From: Planctomycetia bacterium
GTDB lineage: Bacteria; Planctomycetota; Phycisphaerae; UBA1845; Fen-1342
Reading direction: 5' to 3'
DNA: 64,000 nt
Assembly (NCBI GenBank): GCA_015709575.1
Contig: CP054190.1
Location: 1,240,001-1,304,000 of the forward strand
In this document: one piece after another, positions 42,228 through 51,694 of the stretch
How positions within the stretch are numbered: position 1 is the stretch's first letter
How the letters are laid out: the number at the start of each line of letters is the position of its first letter
Notes under the pieces: generated by a model
Databases searched by the model: none
What the model was told of the DNA's origin: nothing
The model's input: the letters and a program-made list of their open reading frames with translations, nothing else
Position numbers and translations under genes: made by a program

Positions 42228-43130
42228 TTAATTAGTTTCCTTCGCGCATAGGCCTGCAAACGCAATCGGCTCCGTTCGTCCCAGCATGCCCGGCAAGATC
42301 GAACGTAACGACCCATCGCCGTTCCGCAACGAGAGCCTACGCTCCGAGCTCAACAGAGCAAACGGAGTACGTGCTGTGACAAACAGATGACGCCTTGCGC
42401 AGGACATCACAACTGGTTCGGAGACATCGAAGTTTTTCACTAGCACGACGTTATTCCCATCAAGCCGATACGATGACAACGTGTCATCTATGGCGCACCT
42501 GGCGATAAAGCCACTGGCGTCCAAGAAGTATGTTTGCTGGTAATCCAGATAGCGGATCACATGAAGGGGCGCCGTGCGTAAGATGGCGCCAGGAGTCGTC
42601 CCGGTCACGCTCGCCAACAGCAGGGAGTCGTCTTCGTTCCAGCTTAACGAGGCGGTCACTGAAGAAGCGTCAGCATCCTGCTGGGCAGCCCAGTCAACGC
42701 GCGCGACCACCTCAAGCGAGGCATTGTGTATCACAACGGATTCAGTTTCTGTGTTTGAGCCTACCTGCATCACGGCTAGGCGATCGCCCCGATTGGACCA
42801 CGCGACGGCGACGCACCCTTGGTCAACAGACGCTATTTTTACGGCCCGTCCCTCTGGCGAATACACAACAGCGGATCCGTCGGTCGACGCAATCGCCAGG
42901 CGGCCAGACGGTTCCCACGAAAGAGAGATTGGGCGATGAGTGGAGTAACTCCACTCAGCACCCGGGTAATTACCAAGCAAGTCTACTTCGGCGTACAGTC
43001 CCAATAGTGCGCCATCCATGTTTAGGCGCGCAATTGCAGCGTCTCGAGGCCATGGGCGAGTGGCACACCCAGTCGAGAGGCAGAGTGCGGCGAACACGTA
43101 CAGAAGTGATGTGCTGTATCCGTGGCGCAT
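42228..43130 (-). CDS. Beta-propeller-like lipoprotein, candidate immunity of Rhs cassette A
   Basis: 300 residues. Signal peptide with lipobox LSTGC (lipidated Cys22), followed by WD/TolB-like blades (PISLSWEPSGRLAIASTDGS, CVAVAWSNRGDRLAVMQVGS, SLSWNEDDSLLLASVTG). The ATG lies 3 nt after the stop of the Rhs cassette, the position of an immunity gene. Membrane-anchored and outside the inner membrane. No direct proof of immunity. Confidence 0.65.
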   Translation of the reverse strand: MRHGYSTSLLYVFAALCLSTGCATRPWPRDAAIARLNMDGALLGLYAEVDLLGNYPGAEWSYSTHRPISLSWEPSGRLAIASTDGSAVVYSPEGRAVKIASVDQGCVAVAWSNRGDRLAVMQVGSNTETESVVIHNASLEVVARVDWAAQQDADASSVTASLSWNEDDSLLLASVTGTTPGAILRTAPLHVIRYLDYQQTYFLDASGFIARCAIDDTLSSYRLDGNNVVLVKNFDVSEPVVMSCARRHLFVTARTPFALLSSERRLSLRNGDGSLRSILPGMLGRTEPIAFAGLCAKETN

Positions 43131-43133
43131 TCG

Positions 43134-45175
43134 TTACCACCCGCAGCTGTAGTGATTGTCCCACCCCGGAAAAAACACCTGATTAAAATCGGCTGGAATC
43201 TTCAGTCCCGCGCATTCCGAACTGCACCGCCTGAGACATGCATGCAGACCGCCGTTACTATTACTTCCAGGCGGAGCACCGAGAAGGTTGTAAGCGCAAT
43301 CACCTCCGCACTTCGGGGGACACGCACACAGACAACTGCAACACGCCGCCGGCACCTCCTGCCAGCCTCCCGAATAGGTTGTCCAGTCGCTTGTGAGTGG
43401 AGTTCCCGGCGGCCCGGACCGTATGTTATCGCAACAAAAGATGCAAGAACATGCTCTGGACGTGTCGTGATTGCCGTAATCCACATTCGAGCAACCGGCC
43501 CCCTGGAGGTCGATGCCGCCGTGCCCGCCGGGAAGATGAAAGATGTGATTCACGCGAAACCGGATCTTGCACGTCGCTGATGGCGCAGTTGTGGGCGGCG
43601 TTGGTGGCGCGGGTTCGGGGGCTGGTTCGTTGTTGTAGATACACCCGAAATCCTCATCCCAGCGCATGCCAGGAGGGCACTCCCCTGGTGGCCTCTGGCC
43701 AAGCGGGTCCACCTTGCACAGCGGATTATTCTCCAGCGCGCGAAAGAGCGGCTTTCCGCCACGTTCCCCAATCGGATCCCGGCTGATCCATCGTCCCAAC
43801 CGTGGCGAGTAGTAGCGATACCCGTAGTAATACAGCCCCGTCTCGGCATCGACGAACTTGGTGGAAAAGCGGAACAGGTTCGTGTCAGCGTACGTGCCGG
43901 ACTTGGAGACGGTGTTGCCGTAAGGGTCGTACTCATACGTCGCAGCCATGCGGCCGGCGGCCCAGGCCATACCGCTTGCGCCTCCCGCGCCGGAGGCCCA
44001 TTCGACCAGTTGCCCGACGTTGCCGTTGGCGTCGTAGAGATAGGCGTATGAGCGGTCGTCGCTGGTCGTCGCCGTATTGTTCGTGTCGAGAACCACCAGC
44101 AATCCGCCGATGCCGCCCGCGCCATGCAGGCCGGATACGGACGAATTGCCGTTCAGGCCGGACAGGTCCAAACCCCACGTGAACTGCCTCAGCACCGTCG
44201 GATCGCCGCTGGTCGGCACGTTCAGTTCCTGGATCAGGTTCCAGCCGTCGTACACATAGCGCGTCCTGGATTGCGTCACCCAGGCGCTGCTGATGTACTT
44301 CTCGTGGTGCTTCTCGACGCGCCGGCCCAGGTAATCATACGTGTAACGCCAGCGCTCATCATTCGCCGCCGGTGAGTACGTCGTGCCCACCTCGTGCGCC
44401 GGATGCACCTCGATCAGCCGATTTTCGGCGTCCCACACGTACGTCTTGTACGACGCCATCGACGGATTGCCCGTCAGGACGCTCACGAACGGGTCGTTGT
44501 CGAAGCTGTTGAACAGTCCGTCGCCGTTCATGTCGCCCCATGCCAGTCGCTGGTCCCAGCACGACCCGCCGGCGGTGTAGCCGCTCGGCGGCGTGGAACT
44601 CGTCGGATCGAGCAGCGCGGCCGCGAAGTTGTCGATATCGAAATTGTTCACAACGTTATCACAATTCGCATCGCCCACGCCGACCATGCGAATCAGATTG
44701 CCGTCGGCGTCGTAGTCCATCAGCGCGGCGAACGCGGCCGCGCCTCGCGACCGACCAGCGTACGAGTACTGATTCAGGGTGTTCGTCGTATAGGAGTGCC
44801 GCAGCTCCATTTCATACGCCGGATCAAGGTCCTCTGGAATCCACTCGAACTCGGACGTTCCCAACGGCGTCGTGTCGGGCTCGACATACACGCGATTGCC
44901 GATCGCATCGTACTGGTACTTCCGCTTTGCGGCTGACTTCTCGGCGTCGGTCCCCGTCGAGCGCTCCTGCCCCGTCAACTCGTTACGATCATTGTACCCC
45001 CACGCATCCGTCTGCGAAGCGGAAAACGCCGCCCCCGTCCGCGTCACCCCGGTGCGGCGGGCCAGATCGTCGTTGGTGTAGTCGTACTTCGAGATGGTGG
45101 TGAACGTGCTGCCGTCAACCCACTGGTTTTCGACGAAGTCGATCAGATCGCGGGCCGGCCTTCCTCGCTCGTGAA
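43134..45175 (-). CDS. Rhs/YD-repeat C-terminal cassette A, Cys-rich tip (5'-truncated)
   Basis: YD repeats run from about 45.17 kb (TTISKYDYTNDDLARRTGV) to the Rhs boundary [20 protein letters not shown] near 43.77 kb. The core contains a dockerin-like insert (GDANCDNVVNNFDID, GDMNGDGLFNSFD; about 44.48-44.69 kb). The tip (about 200 residues) is Pro-rich, then very Cys-rich (CCSCLCACPPKCGGDC) with a HLPGGHGGIDL stretch. No secretion signal is present, so this is a displaced or silent cassette, or depends on recombination with a full core. The core is nearly identical to that of cassette F. Confidence 0.85.
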
Positions 45176-45203
45176 CCGAGAGACTTTCCGGCTACCGAAC
45201 TGT

Positions 45204-45878
45204 TCATGCGCCGTCGGGGTCCCCATCAGCGCGTCCGGGAACTAACTGAGAAGACGCGCCAGGTATGGAGAGTCGAATATGCTCCGGCAAACTCTGTTCC
45301 GACACGGGCTGGCCGGCGTCATTGAAAAACTCCCATACGCCGACACGCTTGCCGTTGTCGAATCGCCCCTTTGCTGCGATACAAGCATCGTCATAATATC
45401 TCACAAATTCACCATCAAGCCCATCGACATTCTTGTGAAACCGATGTGTTACGCTTCCGTCCGGGGCATACATCGTGCATGAAGTCCTTGAGTCATGATC
45501 CGTCGTGGATATCGACAAGAGATGGCCGTCGTTGTAGCACCGATCGACACGCTGGCCATTGTCTGTGATTTCGGATTCGAGGACTAACCAGCCATTCTGA
45601 TCCCAAGTCCTTAGCCTGCCGGTGGGGCGCGAGCCATTGAATTCGACCTGGCTGCGAATGGTCGAATCGCTATGGAAATAGGACGCCCAATGAAGTGTCG
45701 ATTGTATTCGAAAAGGATCATGAGCAACTGCCACGATCAGGCCCTTCTCGTTTCTCGATACTCCGTCATGAGATTCAGTTGGGACGACGCTGAGCGCAGT
45801 GACAAACCCCAGCACCAGCCAGAACATCGACCACAGAAGTCTGCCCAGGTTCACTTGCACATGGCGTGCTGCGCCCAT
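45204..45878 (-). CDS. YwqK-like MORN-repeat protein, candidate immunity of cassette B
   Basis: 224 residues from ATG 45876-45878 (AAGGAG upstream); an ATG at 45914 is possible. One N-terminal membrane helix (LLWSMFWLVLGFVTALSVV), then MORN/YwqK-type repeats (GRFDNGKRVGVWEFFNDAGQ, TRLRTWDQNGWLVLESEI-like). It overlaps the end of Rhs cassette B by 28 nt. YwqK proteins are annotated as antitoxins of polymorphic toxins. Confidence 0.7.
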   Translation of the reverse strand: MGAARHVQVNLGRLLWSMFWLVLGFVTALSVVPTESHDGVSRNEKGLIVAVAHDPFRIQSTLHWASYFHSDSTIRSQVEFNGSRPTGRLRTWDQNGWLVLESEITDNGQRVDRCYNDGHLLSISTTDHDSRTSCTMYAPDGSVTHRFHKNVDGLDGEFVRYYDDACIAAKGRFDNGKRVGVWEFFNDAGQPVSEQSLPEHIRLSIPGASSQLVPGRADGDPDGA

Positions 45879-46915
45879 TCCAGAATCTCCTTCAAGACCT
45901 CCTCCGAAAGGCATTGATGCTTATCGAAGATCCATTCCTTTACAATGGTGCGTGGAACCATCGTCCACTCCGTCGGCACGTCCTCCCCCCACTTGCACAC
46001 AGACCAAAACAGCCAACAACTCCGCGACTGACACTCCTTGTTCCATGCGCGAGCCCATACCCAATAATGCGGCGCGTTCTCCTCCACATATCGCAAGACA
46101 ACACTCCCGCAACGCTGGACGCCTTGCGACGGACCAGGGAGACCACTCACGCCCCAGCCAACCTTGCATGCGCCGCCTAAGGACTTCGCGCCAAGCACAT
46201 CTATTGCGTTTTCAGCGGCTAGTACCGCCCCTGTTGCATCGTTGTATATCCTGTCTGCATCCGGTCGCACGAATGACAAGATAATCTCTATCTGGCACAT
46301 CTTCTCGCCGCACTTACACTCGCTGGCGCACCAATCGTCAAGTCCAATTGGATCAGACCTAAGTGTTGGAGCTCCGCGCACATATGCGTAAAGGTGTGTT
46401 CCTCCCTGTTCGTTTATCGGATCTCGGCTGATCCACCTTCCCAGCCGCGGGGAATAGTAGCGGTAGCCGTAGTAGTACAGGCCCGTTTCGGCGTCGAGGA
46501 ACCTGGTGCTGAATCGGAACGAGTTCGTGTCGGAGTACGTGCCGGACTTGGAGACGGTGTTGCCGTAAGGGTCGTATTCGTACGTCGCAGCCATGCGGCC
46601 GGCGGCCCAGGCCATGCCGCTTGCCCCGCCGGCGTCCGTCGCCCATTCGACGAGTTGCCCGACGTTGCCGTTGGCGTCGTAACAGTAGGCGAAGCTGCAG
46701 TCGTCGCTGGTCGTCGTTGTGTTGTTCGTATCGAGAACGGCGAGTAGACCACCGATCCCGCCCGCGCGTATGCAGACCGGACACAGAAGCGTCACCATTC
46801 TGCCCGCTCAGGTCCAGTCCCCACGTATACTGCCGCAGCACCGTCGGATCGCCACCGGCCAGCGTCACCGGGTCGTACTCGGCGATCAGGTTCCAGCCGT
46901 CATGCACGAACCGCG
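45851..46915 (-). pseudogene. Rhs cassette B, frameshifted silent fragment
   Basis: Starts at [12 protein letters not shown] (about 46.91 kb), breaks near 46770 where GCGCGTATG replaces the GCGCCATG of the other cassettes (+1), and continues to the boundary [16 protein letters not shown] and a tip of about 165 residues with ten or more Cys (DWCASECKCGEKMC, WNKECQSRSCWLFWSVC). The tip frame itself is intact. Upstream, a non-coding repeat copy (46916-47165) replaces the core. As it stands it cannot make an Rhs protein. Confidence 0.75.
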
Positions 46916-47165
46916 CCCTCGACAGAAGTTGCCAACTTCACGGCGAGCCGGTCTCTCACTCAAACACGGCTTGCTGAACCCGCTGGCCCGTCTTCGCATT
47001 CTATCCCCGAACCGACATCCTACATCCTGCATCCTCGCGCCGACGCACCGGCCGTCGCTGCGGCCGCGCCGTCACCGTTCGTGTCGCCACGGCACCCGGC
47101 CGGAGCGTTCGAACCAGGAATCCACGGACAAGTCGAGTAAAACTTGTCCGTGCCACCCGTCCGCC
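46916..47165. repeat. Repeat element R, copy 1 (upstream of cassette B)
   Basis: About 250 bp highly similar to 49531-49785. It starts with CGCGCCCTCGACAGAAGTTG, and contains the perfect hairpin CACGGACAAGT (47123-47133) / ACTTGTCCGTG (47142-47152). Both copies abut the same point of the Rhs core (HDGWNL). Origin unknown. Confidence 0.7.
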
Positions 47166-47716
47166 ACTATTACCGCGACGCGGCCTGACATTTTGTCGGC
47201 GCTCGTCATGCTGATTGGCCAGCTCCGCAGTGCGGAGTATGATGCCGCTGCGCGCATGCGCTCGATTTGGCGCGATGCGCGACACTTTCTCGGCGATTTT
47301 CACACGCCATCACGCCCGCGTCAGGCGACAAATCCAATCGAACTGATCCCACGACGGCGAAGGCAGGGTCCGCCGACATTTTGGAACCTCGCTCGTGGAC
47401 CGGCGCGGGCTGGTTTTCAAGTGATAACTGACATCCTCGGCGGCTTGCTCCGCCATTATTACCGCGACGCGGCCTGAATTTCCGTCGCTCACTTCCAGCC
47501 GCTGGATGATTCCGCGCAGCAGAGTATGATGCCACTGCGCGCTTGCACTTCAAATTCGCGTCGCGAGCGCTTGGCGAAGTCAGTTTTCTCATATCGCTCG
47601 CCTCTTTGGGCGGACAAATCCGATCGAAACTGAACTCACGACGGTCCGAGGGGAGCGCGCCTATATTTTGGACCCGCTCTATGGATCTGCGCGCCTGCGC
47701 GCCTGCGCGAGCTTAC
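47166..47716. repeat. Degenerate ~288-bp tandem duplication, no gene
   Basis: ATTACCGCGACGCGGCCTGA-type sequence occurs at 47169-47188 and 47458-47477, and AGTATGATGCC at 47236 and 47523, so two decayed copies of a ~288-bp unit lie side by side. No coding signal seen. Probably remnant DNA of earlier rearrangement. Confidence 0.5.
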
Positions 47717-48424
47717 TCAAGGGGCTTGCGCGCCGCGGTTTGCGCCGCCTTCGCGATTGTGAGTGGTTCGCAGTTTGATTTCTAATTCGGCGGCACTAAC
47801 TTCGATTGCTTCCAGGAATCTATCTCTCCATTTATCGTTGGTGCTGCCGTTTCGCGTGCCGGGCAGAGCATCGTCGAGAATATTGCTCGCGAGCGCGCTG
47901 GCAGCTGGGACTAGCATCATTACGGCGTAGTGAAGACACCTGGGAACTGTCCAACCAGTCGCCGATCGGAATGCATATAGTTCGAGCAAGACTAGAACGA
48001 CCTTTGTAATTGTGCTTGCATTAAGCGCCATTGTGCTCTCGGCGATCAACTCGATCGCGTCCTCTTCGAAATCCGGGCTCCACTGCCGAGCCACAGAAAC
48101 AGCATGCAAGTACAGGCAACCTGCTATCAGGTTTACGTAACACTCGTCGGGCGGTGCTATCGACCCGATAGAAGCACTCGTATTAGATTCCTTGCGGGCC
48201 GAGGAGATCCACCACGCCAGCTTTTCAACATAGACTGCCCATTCCACGTCGTCACACTGCATAGACTCCGGGAACGGTACTCTTTGGGCCGACAGCTCCT
48301 CCGAGATGCGCCTTAACACGTGGTTCGGTAGTGCTCCAATAGTCTTCGCTGCAAATACATGTCTCCAGTTTGCAATCGGAGACAGTTGGAGCAAATCCTC
48401 CATTAGATGTGTGATTATGGCCAT
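47717..48424 (-). CDS. Putative immunity protein of Rhs cassette C
   Basis: 235 residues, helical and mostly soluble (MAIITHLMEDLLQLSPIANW, DDVEWAVYVEKLAWWISSAR), with a hydrophobic stretch TKVVLVLLELYAF. The ATG lies 3 nt after the Rhs cassette C stop. Family not recognised. Position is the only evidence for immunity. Confidence 0.6.
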   Translation of the reverse strand: MAIITHLMEDLLQLSPIANWRHVFAAKTIGALPNHVLRRISEELSAQRVPFPESMQCDDVEWAVYVEKLAWWISSARKESNTSASIGSIAPPDECYVNLIAGCLYLHAVSVARQWSPDFEEDAIELIAESTMALNASTITKVVLVLLELYAFRSATGWTVPRCLHYAVMMLVPAASALASNILDDALPGTRNGSTNDKWRDRFLEAIEVSAAELEIKLRTTHNREGGANRGAQAP

Positions 48425-48427
48425 GCG

Positions 48428-49531
48428 CTATCTTCCGCAACCGCAAAGCCGCGCCACATCAAACGTGCAGTCGGTGACCTTCTTTAACGCAATTGCGATT
48501 TCTCTATCATGGGCAGCATCCGGTTCCGAGAAGATGATCCCGCGGCACCGCAGCTTCACGAAAGTCCGCAGCGATGCGCAGGTTGAGGCCATTGCTAGTT
48601 GGTATGTCGCGTTTTCACATGTCACCGGTGGACGATTTGCACACCCTGGGACACTGCAAGCGATTTTGTAGCTATTATATGCTGCTACGCACTCTAGTTT
48701 CAGCGCGTTCCGGGCGACCAGCTTCGCGATGATGTCGAATCCGCATTTGGCACACGCGCCAGCGCCAATCCATTCGGCCGGGTTCTGTCCGAATTGTCGA
48801 AGCAGCTCTTCCGGCGTGTAGAAGGCTGCCATGCAGTCTAGCCAGCACTCGCCCAGACTGTAATCCGTTCTGCTCGATTCGAGGCACCCCCAAAGACACC
48901 CGGCTGCGGAGCCTCCGACTTTGCCGCCCAAGGCGGCTGCGCAGGCAATGCACGACCAGGTCCACCGTCCGTCCGGATCCACGTCGTCCGCCGGTGAGTT
49001 TCTCAGAAACCGTAGAAGGTTGGCACCGCCTTCCTCTTCCATCGGATCCCGACTGATCCATCGCCCCAGGCGCGGGGAGTAGTAGCGGTGGCCGTAGTAA
49101 TAGAGGCCGGTCTCGGGGTCGAGAAACTTCGTCGAGAAGCGGAACGAGTTCGTCTCGGCGTACGTGCCGGACTTGGAGACGGTGTTGCCGTATGGGTCGT
49201 ATTCGTATTTCGCGACCATTCGGCCGCTTGCCCAGGCCATTCCACTCGCGCCGCCCGCGCCGGAGGACCATTCCACAAGCTGCCCGACGTTGCCGTTGGC
49301 ATCGTAGAGATAGGCGTATGAGCGATCGTCGCTGGTCGTCGTCGTGTTGTTCGTATCGAGAACGGCGAGTAGACCGCCGATCCCGCCCGCGCCGTGCAGC
49401 CCGGACACAGAAGCGTCACCATCTTGCCCGCTCAGGTCCAGCCCCCACGTGTACTGCCGCAGCACGGTCGGATCGCCACCGGCCAGCGTCGCCGGGTCGT
49501 ACTCGGCAATCAGGTTCCAGCCGTCATGCAC
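48428..49531 (-). CDS. Rhs cassette C C-terminal fragment with Cys-rich tip
   Basis: The frame opens at [18 protein letters not shown] with YD repeats, boundary [20 protein letters not shown], then a ~190-residue tip (WTWSCIACAAALGGKVGGSA, CLWGCLE, GACAKCGFDIIAKL) ending CTFDVARLCGCGR. About 14 tip Cys. Truncated at the 5' end by repeat element R; a scar of older core (RYDFDDFEDPPRIAR) remains beyond it at about 49.8 kb. Confidence 0.75.
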   Translation of the reverse strand: MHDGWNLIAEYDPATLAGGDPTVLRQYTWGLDLSGQDGDASVSGLHGAGGIGGLLAVLDTNNTTTTSDDRSYAYLYDANGNVGQLVEWSSGAGGASGMAWASGRMVAKYEYDPYGNTVSKSGTYAETNSFRFSTKFLDPETGLYYYGHRYYSPRLGRWISRDPMEEEGGANLLRFLRNSPADDVDPDGRWTWSCIACAAALGGKVGGSAAGCLWGCLESSRTDYSLGECWLDCMAAFYTPEELLRQFGQNPAEWIGAGACAKCGFDIIAKLVARNALKLECVAAYNSYKIACSVPGCANRPPVTCENATYQLAMASTCASLRTFVKLRCRGIIFSEPDAAHDREIAIALKKVTDCTFDVARLCGCGR

Positions 49532-49785
49532 GAACCGCGCCCTCGACAGAAGTTGCCAACTTCACGGCGAGCCGGTCGCCCACTCAAACACGGCTTGCTC
49601 AACCCGCCGGCCCATCTTCGCATTATATCCCCGACCGGGCACCCCGCCTCCACGCGCCGACGCACCGGCCGTCGCCGCGGCCGCGCCGTCACCGTTCGTG
49701 TCGCCACGGCACCCGGCCGGAGCGTTCGAACCAGAAATCCACGGACAAGTCGAGTACAACTTGTCCGTGCCACCCGTCCGCGCGA
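49531..49785. repeat. Repeat element R, copy 2 (upstream of cassette C)
   Basis: Near-identical to 46916-47165, with hairpin CACGGACAAGT (49740-49750) / ACTTGTCCGTG (49759-49769). It sits between an Rhs core scar (49.79-49.85 kb) and cassette C, so it replaces a section of the core. The flanking 49786-49879 carries only the scar and a short gap. Confidence 0.7.
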
Positions 49786-50154
49786 TCCGCGGCGGGTCTT
49801 CGAAGTCATCGAAATCGTAGCGCGTGGAACGCACGCGGTTACGGGTAGATTTTATCGCAATTGAAGGTGACAGGTGTCTCTAGCGTCCATCCTCAGGGCC
49901 AGCCACGAACCCATTGCCACTCCGAGTGAGCGTCACGCCCCCTGGCAACACGAGTTTGTCGAACACGCCGTCACCATCGAAATCCCAAACCTCCTCGCCA
50001 TCCCGGATATCGCGCCCAGCCCGACAGATTGTAGCCTTCGCGCCTGCACGATCAAACCTGACATAAAACGTTTCAATGCCGTCGCGCAACGCAAATCGAT
50101 CATCTTGTCCGTTTTCCGGAAGCTCGATCGTGATCGCCGGGCGTCTCGTATTCA

Positions 50155-51006
50155 CTAGGTTCTGTTTGACGGATCGAGGATTCGTAGACATCGCTGGATC
50201 ATGGCGAGCGTGATCATGGCGAGGAAGTGTCGGGCGAGCTTCTCGAATCGGGTGGCGATGCGGCGGCAGTGTTTGAGCCAGCCGATGCAGCGTTCGACGA
50301 CGTTTCGCCGGCGGTACTGGTCTTTGTCGAGCGGCAGCGTGGGCTGGTCGCTGCGGGTTGGGATGACGGCTTGGATGCGTCGCCGCCGCAGCCAGCCGCG
50401 GATGCGGCCGTAGCTGTAGCCTTTGTCGCCAGCGACGGCGTTGGGCCGCCGCCGGCGTCGGATTCGGATGGTGTCGAGGAGCGTCTCGAATGACTTCGAC
50501 TCGTGCGCTTGCCCCGCGGTCGCCAACGCCCCGAGCGGAACGCCGCGGCCGTCGGTCACCAGATGAAGTTTCGTGCCAAAGCCGCCGCGCGATCGTCCCA
50601 GAGCGTGGTCGGCCGGCTCGATTTCGCCCCTTTTACCGGCTCCGGCCGCAGCGGCGTGGGCGCGAATGTTCGAGCCGTCGACGTCGAAGACGCTCCAGTC
50701 GATGCGTCCGTCTTCGTCAAGCTGAACATGCAGGTGATGCAGCATGCGCTCGAACAGCCCGTCGCGCGTCCAGCGGCGGAAGCGATGGTAGACGCTCTGC
50801 CAGCGCCCGTAGCGTTCGGGCATGTCACGCCAGGACGCTCCGCTGTTGAGCACCCAGAAGATGCCGTTGAGCGTGGTGCGGTGATCGTTCCAACGCCCGC
50901 CGCGATGTTGCTTCGGCAGCAGCGGCGCCAGCCGCTCGAAGCCCTCGTCCGACAACTCATAACGCCGGCCACGTGGCGCGCCGCCGCTTGTCGAGCCTCT
51001 TGCCAT
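50155..51006 (-). CDS. IS5-family DDE transposase (intact)
   Basis: 283 residues from ATG 51004-51006. DDE residues: VFDVDGSNIRAH (Asp), VAGDKGYSYGRIRG (Asp), RRNVVERCIGWLKH (Glu). N-terminal RRYELSDEGFERLAPLLPKQ is the DUF4096-like domain of the IS427 group. The frame runs through the terminal repeat, and its stop TAG is completed by the target (TA duplication plus the flanking G). Appears active. Confidence 0.93.
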   Translation of the reverse strand: MARGSTSGGAPRGRRYELSDEGFERLAPLLPKQHRGGRWNDHRTTLNGIFWVLNSGASWRDMPERYGRWQSVYHRFRRWTRDGLFERMLHHLHVQLDEDGRIDWSVFDVDGSNIRAHAAAAGAGKRGEIEPADHALGRSRGGFGTKLHLVTDGRGVPLGALATAGQAHESKSFETLLDTIRIRRRRRPNAVAGDKGYSYGRIRGWLRRRRIQAVIPTRSDQPTLPLDKDQYRRRNVVERCIGWLKHCRRIATRFEKLARHFLAMITLAMIQRCLRILDPSNRT

Positions 51007-51099
51007 CGTCGACCTCCTTGTCGTCGACAACAGCATGCAACAGAAAACCACAACGCGCAACCCGTACAAATACCGAAACGCGATCCGTCAAACAGAACC
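50158..51099 (-). mobile_element. IS5-family (IS427-like) insertion sequence, copy 1
   Basis: 942 bp bounded by perfect 19-bp terminal inverted repeats GGTTCTGTTTGACGGATCG, with TA duplicated on both sides (50156-50157, 51100-51101). One transposase gene fills it. Inserted in an immunity-like gene. A second copy is at 56366-57306. Confidence 0.95.
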
Positions 51100-51694
51100 T
51101 AGCCAATAGGAGCGCCCTTCAGGGGTGCTATGCAAGTACACATCATAATCCCCCACCTGCCGCACGAAGTCGATCGTGACTCCAAGAGCGGCAAGGGTTC
51201 CATCGTCGCTCCCGCGAGGTGTACGCGGGAAGCCACGCCCGATACCACTAAAAAGGGTCACGCACGCCCCGAACGCAAATGCGCCGACTACCAGGACTGA
51301 CACTATCCACAACCGGTTCACTTGCACACCACTCCCTGGGCCACAGCCAAGAACGTCTCGCTGCACCGGTACGCGCGCCAGCGCTTCGAGATCTCTGCAC
51401 AGAGTATTCCCAAGTAGTAACCATAACCGTCGCAATCCGCCAGTGCCTCCGTTGGCTTGAAGATGGCTCTTGAACCGTGCGCAGATCGTAATCTTGAGCA
51501 AATCGGGGTGAGATCCAGAGCCCCACAAACTCAGAGCCGGGACACTGAGTGGAAAGGGCGGTGATGACAACATCAAGCCATGGGGGCTTCTGCGGAATGC
51601 CCGCCCCAGCACCGGCGCCACCAGCGCCGCCGCCGCGCCAGGTAGGACATTGGGCGGCGGCCGGATGCCTTTACATCCACCGAGCGCAATGGGA

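Larger units (their letters stand above)
49880..51327 (-). pseudogene. Immunity-like gene of cassette D, split by the IS element
   Basis: The 5' part (GTG 51325-51327 to 51100) and 3' part (50155 to 49880) join into one 167-residue frame if the IS and one copy of the TA duplication are removed: RSYWL continues as VNTRRPAITIELPENG. It has one N-terminal membrane helix (LWIVSVLVVGAFAFGACVTL) and an EVWDFDGDGVFDKL stretch near the C-terminus that resembles a Ca-binding loop. It lies downstream of Rhs cassette D, so it was probably its immunity gene. The 365-bp gap to the Rhs stop shows no other clear gene. Confidence 0.75.

Noticed and set aside
47543-47785. Short rightward frame between cassettes B and C
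   Set aside because: Falls in decayed duplicated DNA and overlaps the end of the leftward immunity-like gene.
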